Shown here piece by piece: positions 59,426-64,000 of a stretch of 64,000 nucleotides of DNA. The DNA comes from JAEZHK01 sp964575255 (GTDB lineage Bacteria > Bacillota > Clostridia > Christensenellales > Aristaeellaceae). The notes beneath the pieces were generated by a model. That model was not told the origin of the DNA, searched no databases, and saw only the letters and a program-made list of their open reading frames with translations. A program made the position numbers and the translations under genes. Where the stretch lies: NCBI GenBank assembly GCA_964575255.1, contig CAZNPZ010000007.1, positions 27,351 to 91,350 on the forward strand. Direction: 5' to 3'. Position 1 is the first letter of the stretch. Each line of letters opens with the position of its first letter.

Positions 59426-59444
59426 GAACCGTTAGCTCCGGTTC
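59426..59444 (-). promoter_or_regulatory. Leader hairpin preceding the attenuator
   Basis: Minus strand GAACCG-GAGCTAA-CGGTTC, a perfect 6-bp stem that overlaps the leader peptide stop codon. A second hairpin lies within the coding part of the leader (TTGCC at 59467-59471 with GGCAA at 59482-59486). Confidence 0.6.
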
Positions 59445-59520
59445 ATGCAGTCATGCGCAAAAGACCTTGCCGCGTAAAGCTGGCAAAGTAATACGCATAA
59501 AACCGCACGGACGCTTGCAT
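59443..59520 (-). CDS. Phe/Tyr-rich leader peptide of the aromatic operon
   Basis: A 25-residue frame starting ATG at 59520, with GGAGG 9 nt upstream, and ending TGA at 59443. Residues 7-15 read FYAYYFASF: three Phe and three Tyr in nine residues. It lies 32 bp after the -10 box of a consensus promoter and 25 bp before a terminator hairpin. This is the layout of amino-acid-sensing leader peptides: ribosome stalling at Phe or Tyr codons would alter leader folding and let polymerase reach aroF. The peptide itself is not expected to have a function. Confidence 0.85.
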   Translation of the reverse strand: MQASVRFYAYYFASFTRQGLLRMTA

Positions 59521-59551
59521 CTGTCAAAACCTCCAATGAAGGATTGGAATC

Positions 59552-59580
59552 ATTATAAACGCTCGCTTCGTCGCTGTCAA
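59552..59580 (-). promoter_or_regulatory. Consensus promoter of the aromatic operon
   Basis: Minus strand TTGACA (59575-59580), 17-bp spacer, TATAAT (59552-59557): a perfect sigma-A match, so control probably acts after initiation. Confidence 0.93.
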
Positions 59581-59891
59581 CGCGGGAAAACAAAAAACAT
59601 CTCCGATTTCATTATTTAATAATCATGCGTTTTCGCAGTGTGTGCGCATATTGAACACGCGACTGTTCGCTTGCTTCTCGTCGTACATGCGGCTGTCGAT
59701 CATGTGAAGGAATGCGCCGGGTGTCGGTCCAAAGACTGATAACCGTCACCACCAGGTTGATCGCAGGCGGCATGAGGAGCATCAGCAGTTGGGATGGCAG
59801 GTCGCGCTTCACGCAGGATGCCGTGGAGATACGCGATCCAAAGGCGCCGAGCGCCGGCTTCCGATCAAAGCCGGCGTTCCGGCATCTTCAG
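59581..59891. other. Intergenic region, little recognised
   Basis: About 310 bp between the aro promoter and the TIM-barrel gene. A hairpin (CGCCGGCTT 59852-59860 with AAGCCGGCG 59868-59876) without U-tract follows the TIM-barrel gene. A minus-strand frame at 59612-59812 has a hydrophobic stretch but no ribosome site, so I do not call it. Confidence 0.5.
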
Positions 59892-61049
59892 TTAAATCAA
59901 CGCATCCAGCGTCAGCCCGTCCTCCGGGATGAATCGCCGCCAGTAGGCAACGCTCTCCCGGATGCGCTGCAATACCGCGCGGTTTTTGTCCGCCGTTCCG
60001 GTGAAGATCTCAATCGTCAGGTAGAGTTCCGGGAGCAGCGGCGGCAAGCCCTCGCCAGGAACGCTGTCGTAGTGCGCCTTGATCGAGCGAAGCACCTTCT
60101 CCGGCTCGACGATGCCGCGCGCGTTATTCTCCTTCGTAAACGCCCAGTGCGGGGAACTCGTCGCGTTCGCCTGCTGCAAATGGATGATCGGCGAATACCC
60201 GGCGAGGTTTTCAAGCCACCGGTACGGATCGCCGTCCTCCGCGGGCGCGAACATGTGGGGGTACTCATCCATGATCGCGTTGATCTCCGACAGTGGGAGT
60301 TTGTCCGACCGCTCAAACAGCGCCACAGCCTTCTCCGGCCCCAGCCACAGTTCCGGCAGCGGATCACCGTTTTGATATTTCTCATGGAGCGCCGTCATGG
60401 TTGCGTCGTCCGGCCTCGTGAACCGGCGCTGGCCGTTCATGTGCCCCACGTCCACCGTCAGGTAAAAAGGCGCGCCGCCCATGCGGTACACTTCGCGCAT
60501 CAGTTTTTCCGCGCCCGCGACCGTCCACGGGATCTGGTGCGGCGTGTACATCTGCTCCACGCCCAGAACGCCCAAGTTTTCCGCCTTGCCGAATGCGGCC
60601 AATTCCGCGAGGTTTTCATACAGCGTCCGCTCGGCCTGCGCGTAAAGCGCCGGGTTCTGCAGCACGGCGTCGGTGAACGCGTGGGTGAAAAAGCCCAACC
60701 CCGCGCCGACCGCGCCCGCGGTCTTCGCCATCGGCTTCAGCCAGTTGTTCAAAAACCTGTCCCGGATGATCGGATGGGTGTGGGAAAGCCCCAGCGTCGC
60801 GTAGGTGCCGTGGCCGGAGTACAAGTTGGCCACGACGATGCCCGTCTCAGCCATCGCCTTTTTCACTTCGCCCGCCCACCAGGCAAGGTATTCCCCGCCC
60901 ATGTACATCGGGTCGCATTCGTTGTCGGCGCTGGCTTCCACATAGGTCAGGCCAAGATCGCGGATGACCCGCGCCCACTCGGACGGGTGGGTGTACCGCT
61001 TGGACGCGAAGCAGTTGTCGATCGCAAGGTATATCTTCGGATAGCGCAT
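59892..61049 (-). CDS. Xylose isomerase-like TIM-barrel protein (sugar phosphate isomerase/epimerase family)
   Basis: A 385-residue protein of the AP-endonuclease-2/xylose-isomerase-like barrel superfamily. Likely metal-ligand segments: LTYVEASADNECD, VVANLYSGHGTYATLGLSH, LGVLGVEQMYTPHQIPWT (Glu), YLTVDVGHMNGQ (Asp, His) and IIHLQQANATSSPHW. Such enzymes isomerise or epimerise sugars; the substrate is unknown. The ATG at 61049 is chosen (MRYPKIYLAIDN) with GGAAGG 11 nt upstream. It is alone between the aro operon and the divergent decarboxylase gene. Confidence 0.85.
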   Translation of the reverse strand: MRYPKIYLAIDNCFASKRYTHPSEWARVIRDLGLTYVEASADNECDPMYMGGEYLAWWAGEVKKAMAETGIVVANLYSGHGTYATLGLSHTHPIIRDRFLNNWLKPMAKTAGAVGAGLGFFTHAFTDAVLQNPALYAQAERTLYENLAELAAFGKAENLGVLGVEQMYTPHQIPWTVAGAEKLMREVYRMGGAPFYLTVDVGHMNGQRRFTRPDDATMTALHEKYQNGDPLPELWLGPEKAVALFERSDKLPLSEINAIMDEYPHMFAPAEDGDPYRWLENLAGYSPIIHLQQANATSSPHWAFTKENNARGIVEPEKVLRSIKAHYDSVPGEGLPPLLPELYLTIEIFTGTADKNRAVLQRIRESVAYWRRFIPEDGLTLDALI

Positions 61050-61084
61050 GCGCTTCAATCCTTCCGTAAACAAAACCCTTTGTC

Positions 61085-61113
61085 ATCATACACGCTCGCC
61101 CCAGCGCTGTCAA
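61085..61113 (-). promoter_or_regulatory. Promoter for the TIM-barrel gene
   Basis: Minus strand TTGACA (61108-61113), 17-bp spacer, TATGAT (61085-61090). Its sequence is very like the aro operon promoter, including GCGAGCGT in the spacer. Confidence 0.85.
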
Positions 61114-61146
61114 CCCGCGCGGACGTTTCACGTCGAAATCCCGCGC

Positions 61147-61175
61147 TTGCGCGGCATGTCCCCGTCTGGTATGAT
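61147..61175 (+). promoter_or_regulatory. Promoter for the decarboxylase gene
   Basis: TTGCGC (61147-61152), 17-bp spacer, TATGAT (61170-61175) with an upstream TGG. It leaves a transcribed leader of about 180 nt. Confidence 0.75.
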
Positions 61176-61181
61176 TGAATG

Positions 61182-61330
61182 GAGACGGATACCAAGTAAT
61201 ACTATGAATTACTCCAAAGAACCGAGAGATTGTAGATAGCGACGCCAGGAACCCAAGCGAGTCGCAGCAGCGCTACGCCCCGCGGAGAGTGACGCCGCCT
61301 CGCGCGAAAAGATCCGGTTCGACGAGTAAT
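61182..61330 (+). promoter_or_regulatory. Structured 5' leader upstream of the decarboxylase gene
   Basis: Possible helices: GTAAT/ATTAC (61196-61200 with 61208-61212); GAACCG/CGGTTC (61219-61224 with 61315-61320) closing a domain of about 100 nt; TAGCG/CGCTA (61237-61241 with 61271-61275) or the alternative GCGAC/GTCGC (61239-61243 with 61261-61265); GCGG/CCGC (61282-61285 with 61295-61298). No known riboswitch class is recognised. An 11-codon frame starts at the ATG at 61204. Confidence 0.4.
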
Positions 61331-61363
61331 TTATATTTTGGATTGGAAAAAGGGGGCGGCATC

Positions 61364-62827
61364 ATGCCGGAGAGCTTACTTGCCATGCTGGAGCGGTACG
61401 CGGCGTCGGACGTCCGCGCGATGCACATGCCCGGCCATAAGAGAAACGCCGCCCAGCATTATCTGGACGCGCTTGGCGCGAGGCTAGACATCACCGAGAT
61501 CGACGGCTTCGACAACCTGCACGATCCCTCCGGCATCTTGAAAGACGCGATGCGCCGTGCGGCGCGGCTCTGGGGCAGTGCGTGCGCGTTTTTTCTGGTG
61601 AACGGCTCCACCTGCGGGGTTCTGGCGGGCATCCGCGCGCTGACAAATCCGGGCGACCGGGTGATCGTCGCGCGCAACGGCCACCAGTCTGTGTTCCACG
61701 CGCTGGAACTCATGGAACTGGACGCGCGCTACGTACTGCCGGAATACGATCCGGCGCTTGGCGTCCTCGGCTCGGTGACGCCAAAGGCGGTGGAGCGCGC
61801 GCTCGCGGACTCGCCGGACGCGCGGCTTCTCGTCGTCACCAGCCCCACGTACGAAGGCGCGGTCAGCGACATCCATGCCATCGCCCAGATCGCGCATGCG
61901 CGCGGCGCAAGACTACTCGTGGACGAGGCGCACGGAGCGCACTTGGGATTCCATGACTTCTTCCCTGCCGGCGCGGTACACGAGGGCGCGGACGTCGTGA
62001 TCCAGAGCCTCCATAAGACGCTGCCCAGCCTCACGCAGACGGCCGTCGCCCACCTCGGCGAAGGCATTGACCCGGACCGGTTTCAGGCGCAGCTCGCCAT
62101 CTTCGAGACTTCCAGCCCTTCCTATCTGCTAATGGCTTCCGCCGACGCATGCGTCGGGTGGATCGAACAGGACGGAAAGAGCCTTTTTGACGCATGGGCG
62201 AACGGCCTCCATGCGTTCGACCGTGCGATTCGTGATCTGAAACATCTGACGCTTCCGGGACACGGCGCGCCGGTCAGCCGCGCCATGTTCGCCTTCGACC
62301 CCGGCAAGATCCTTATTTCCACCCGTGGGACGACTTTAACCGGCCTTGCGCTTTCGCGGATTCTCCGGGATCGGCACAACATCGAGCTGGAAATGGCCGC
62401 CCGCGGCCACGCGCTCGCGATGACTGGCCTTATTGAGCCGGAGGGTTCGCTCGCGGCGCTCGCCGCAGCGCTCCTCGAAATTGACCGGTCATGCGAACCG
62501 GCGGACGCGCCCGATCCCGGCGAAGCGCCGTTTCTCCCGGATCAAGTCACGACCATCGCCGAAGCTGCCCGCATGGCGCGAGAGGCGGTGCCGCTTGCGG
62601 AAGCGGCGGGGCGCGTCAGCGCGCAGTACGCGTGGGCCTACCCGCCGGGCATTCCGCTGATCGCGCCGGGGGAACGGATCGACGATAGGTTCCTGCGAGA
62701 AGCCCGGCGCCACACCCTCGCGGGCATGCCGCTTCGCGGCGGCCCGGCGGAAGGGTTCTTATGGGTTGTCCGAGGTGCGTATCATCCCCGGAACGATTGG
62801 CCTGTAAAGCTTGACCGCGCCGGTTGA
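61364..62827 (+). CDS. Orn/Lys/Arg decarboxylase-family PLP enzyme
   Basis: A 487-residue fold-type I PLP enzyme of the short, non-induced class (YaaO-like). Motifs: MHMPGHKRNAA near the N-terminus, FFLVNGSTCGVLAGI, VARNGHQSVFHAL, LVVTSPTYEGAVSDI, LLVDEAHGAHLGFH (PLP-binding Asp and His) and VIQSLHKTLPSLTQTA (Schiff-base Lys in HKT). It would make a polyamine or diamine from arginine, lysine or ornithine; which one cannot be told. The ATG at 61364 follows AGGGGGCGG. Its stop codon overlaps the -35 of the SCIFF promoter. Confidence 0.92.
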   Translation: MPESLLAMLERYAASDVRAMHMPGHKRNAAQHYLDALGARLDITEIDGFDNLHDPSGILKDAMRRAARLWGSACAFFLVNGSTCGVLAGIRALTNPGDRVIVARNGHQSVFHALELMELDARYVLPEYDPALGVLGSVTPKAVERALADSPDARLLVVTSPTYEGAVSDIHAIAQIAHARGARLLVDEAHGAHLGFHDFFPAGAVHEGADVVIQSLHKTLPSLTQTAVAHLGEGIDPDRFQAQLAIFETSSPSYLLMASADACVGWIEQDGKSLFDAWANGLHAFDRAIRDLKHLTLPGHGAPVSRAMFAFDPGKILISTRGTTLTGLALSRILRDRHNIELEMAARGHALAMTGLIEPEGSLAALAAALLEIDRSCEPADAPDPGEAPFLPDQVTTIAEAARMAREAVPLAEAAGRVSAQYAWAYPPGIPLIAPGERIDDRFLREARRHTLAGMPLRGGPAEGFLWVVRGAYHPRNDWPVKLDRAG

Positions 62828-62852
62828 CAGACGCGCCGGGATGCCCTATAAT
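62824..62852 (+). promoter_or_regulatory. Consensus promoter for scfAB
   Basis: TTGACA (62824-62829), 17-bp spacer, TATAAT (62847-62852), a perfect match overlapping the decarboxylase stop codon. Confidence 0.92.
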
Positions 62853-62892
62853 GGAAGTATAAAAGCAGAAACCAGCGAAGGGAATGGAAACC

Positions 62893-63036
62893 ATGAAGAG
62901 AATCGTCACCCTCGATACGCGTGATCTGGCTGAGAGCGCGAAGTCCGGCGGCTGCGGCGAATGCCAGACCTCCTGCCAGTCGGCCTGCAAGACCTCCTGC
63001 GGCATCGCGAACCAGCAGTGCGAGCAGGAAAATTAA
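62893..63036 (+). CDS. scfA: SCIFF peptide (six-cysteine ranthipeptide precursor)
   Basis: A 47-residue peptide with six Cys at residues 21, 24, 28, 32, 36 and 43 in the pattern GGCGECQTSCQSACKTSCG, the conserved core of the SCIFF family. The leader is MKRIVTLDTRDLAESAKSG. The partner radical SAM enzyme is known in related systems to install thioether bonds from Cys sulfur to carbon atoms of other residues. The maturase gene follows after 69 bp. The peptide is nearly universal in Clostridia, and its biological role, possibly signalling, is not settled. GAAGGG precedes the ATG. Confidence 0.95.
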   Translation: MKRIVTLDTRDLAESAKSGGCGECQTSCQSACKTSCGIANQQCEQEN

Positions 63037-63053
63037 GTCGTCCAACCCCCAGG

Positions 63054-63085
63054 GCCGCCTGACGCTTTGCGCAAGGCGGCTTTAA
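63054..63085 (+). terminator. Hairpin between scfA and scfB
   Basis: 7-bp arms GCCGCCT (63054-63060) and AGGCGGC (63074-63080), followed by TTTAATATTT. A short stem, probably giving more scfA than scfB transcript. Confidence 0.6.
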
Positions 63086-63105
63086 TATTTAAACGAGGAT
63101 GTATC

Positions 63106-64000
63106 ATGATCCATCAGTATCAGCTAAACGGCTACAACATTGTTCTGGACACCTACAGCGGCTCGGTGCACAGCGTCGACGCGCTGGCCTACGACATCAT
63201 TTCTCTCTACGAAACAGATACGCCGGACGGAATCGTCCGAAAGATGCTGGAAAAGTACTCCGCCAACCCGGAAATCACCGAGGCGGAAATCCGGGAATGC
63301 ATCGAGGACGTCGCCTCGCTCAAAGCCTCCGGCAAGCTGTTCTCGGCCGACCCGTACGAGGGCGTTCCGCTGCCGCCCAAGAAGCCGTTTATCAAGGCGC
63401 TGTGCCTGCACGTGGCGCACGCCTGCAACCTGAACTGCGAATACTGCTTCGCGAGCCAGGGCCGCTATCAGGGGGCGCGCGCGTTGATGTCATACGAGGT
63501 GGGCGTCCGGGCGATCGATTTCCTGATTGAGAACTCCGGCGCTCACAAAACGCTGGACGTGGACTTTTTCGGCGGCGAACCGCTGATGAACTGGGGCGTG
63601 GTCAAGCATCTGGTCGCCTACGCGCGCGGGCGCGAGGCGGCAAGCGGCAAACGCTTCCGGTTTACGCTGACCACCAACGGCCTGCTCGTGGATGACGACG
63701 TGATCGAATTCTCCAACCGCGAGATGTATAACGTGGTACTGAGCCTGGACGGGCGACAGGAGGTGCACGACCGCTTCCGCGTGGACTACGCCGGAAACGG
63801 CAGCTACGACCGCATCGTGCCCCTGTTCCAGAAGTTCGCAAAAAGCCGCGGCAAGCGCAGCTACTACCTCCGGGGCACGTTCACGCATCACAACACCGAC
63901 TTTTTGCAGGATATCCTGCATATGGCGGACCTTGGCTTCACCGAAATCAGCATGGAGCCGGTGGTCACCGCCCCCGGTGACCCCAGCGCGCTGACGGAGG
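63106..64000 (+). CDS. scfB: SCIFF radical SAM/SPASM maturase (3' end outside window)
   Basis: 298 codons are visible from the ATG at 63106 to the window edge; family members have about 450 residues. The N-terminal 85 residues form a peptide-recognition domain (HQYQLNGYNIVLDTYSGSV). The radical SAM cluster motif is CNLNCEYC, with Cys107, Cys111 and Cys114, followed by DVDFFGGEPLMNW and TLTTNGLLVDDDV. The SPASM region with the auxiliary clusters lies beyond the edge. It uses S-adenosylmethionine to form thioether links in ScfA. GAGG precedes the start. Confidence 0.95.
   Translation, partial: MIHQYQLNGYNIVLDTYSGSVHSVDALAYDIISLYETDTPDGIVRKMLEKYSANPEITEAEIRECIEDVASLKASGKLFSADPYEGVPLPPKKPFIKALCLHVAHACNLNCEYCFASQGRYQGARALMSYEVGVRAIDFLIENSGAHKTLDVDFFGGEPLMNWGVVKHLVAYARGREAASGKRFRFTLTTNGLLVDDDVIEFSNREMYNVVLSLDGRQEVHDRFRVDYAGNGSYDRIVPLFQKFAKSRGKRSYYLRGTFTHHNTDFLQDILHMADLGFTEISMEPVVTAPGDPSALTE

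Noticed and set aside
59387..59552. T-box riboswitch in the aro leader
   Set aside because: No TGGNACCGCG T-box sequence or specifier-loop layout, and the leader is too short; the Phe/Tyr leader peptide explains the structure better.
59612..59812. Minus-strand 66-codon frame with a hydrophobic stretch
   Set aside because: GTG start without a ribosome site and no promoter or neighbour support; left as unassigned.
59712..61178. 488-codon plus-strand open frame
   Set aside because: Antisense shadow of the TIM-barrel gene; Arg-rich, no family features, no ribosome site.
61219..61320. SRP RNA or ykkC-type riboswitch in the decarboxylase leader
   Set aside because: Short matches such as AGCAGC occur, but the conserved GGAA loop context of SRP helix 8 and the ykkC core are absent.
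1..64000. Insertion sequences, integrases, phage genes, rRNA operons
   Set aside because: No transposase or recombinase motifs, no terminal inverted repeats with target duplications and no rRNA-like sequence were seen on either strand.

Overview
The window looks like chromosomal DNA from a high-GC anaerobic member of the Clostridia. The evidence is a SCIFF peptide with its radical SAM maturase, the paired glgC/glgD genes, the pta-ackA-yceD-rpmF string, and many sigma-A promoters (TTGACA-17-TATAAT, often with an extended TGn -10). Genes are tightly packed, with many 4-bp stop/start overlaps and frequent GTG and TTG starts. I see no insertion sequence, phage block, CRISPR array or rRNA. There is one tRNA, tRNA-Leu(CAA).

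Layout. 1-7.5 kb: a secreted repeat-linker protein cut by the window edge, an ABC ATPase, a metallophosphoesterase/HD pair, the AzlCD amino-acid exporter, and a large L,D-transpeptidase, separated by a cluster of hairpins. 7.7-11.7 kb: acetate formation (pta, ackA), yceD-rpmF and a glycosyltransferase. 11.7-14.4 kb: an ECF sigma factor, a zinc-finger anti-sigma/DUF4349 protein and a SIMPL protein. 14.7-16.9 kb: tRNA-Leu, an excisionase-like HTH protein, a small lipoprotein, a 12-cysteine small protein and a ferritin-like protein. 17-24.7 kb: a PfkB kinase, a frameshifted GntR regulator, a CPBP protease, DUF2156 and GNAT proteins, ferritin and a GH31 glycosidase. 24.8-29 kb: the glycogen operon glgC-glgD-glgA. 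29.2-36.4 kb: a lone corrinoid protein, a divergent PocR/AraC regulator and a complete LIV-type amino-acid importer. 36.5-45.2 kb: a heterodimeric ABC exporter, MutT, small proteins, MsrAB, a NUDIX protein and a second L,D-transpeptidase. 45.3-51.3 kb: a type IV pilus-like operon with a transglutaminase and a BTAD regulator. 51.4-59.6 kb: one operon encoding the whole shikimate pathway plus the Phe and Tyr branches. 59.9-64 kb: a TIM-barrel protein, an Orn/Lys/Arg-type decarboxylase behind a structured leader, and the SCIFF scfA-scfB pair, which runs off the right edge.

How it fits together. aroF, aroB, aroQ, the aroE-aroK fusion, aroA and aroC lead to chorismate; pheA and tyrA then branch to phenylpyruvate and hydroxyphenylpyruvate. 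The operon starts at a consensus promoter, followed by a 25-residue leader peptide with three Phe and three Tyr codons between residues 7 and 15. A hairpin plus U-tract follows just before aroF, so the most striking regulatory inference here is ribosome-mediated attenuation sensing Phe and Tyr. Branched-chain amino acids can be both imported (liv) and exported (azlCD). Cell-envelope functions (two L,D-transpeptidases, the ECF system, pili, surface protein) make up much of the rest.
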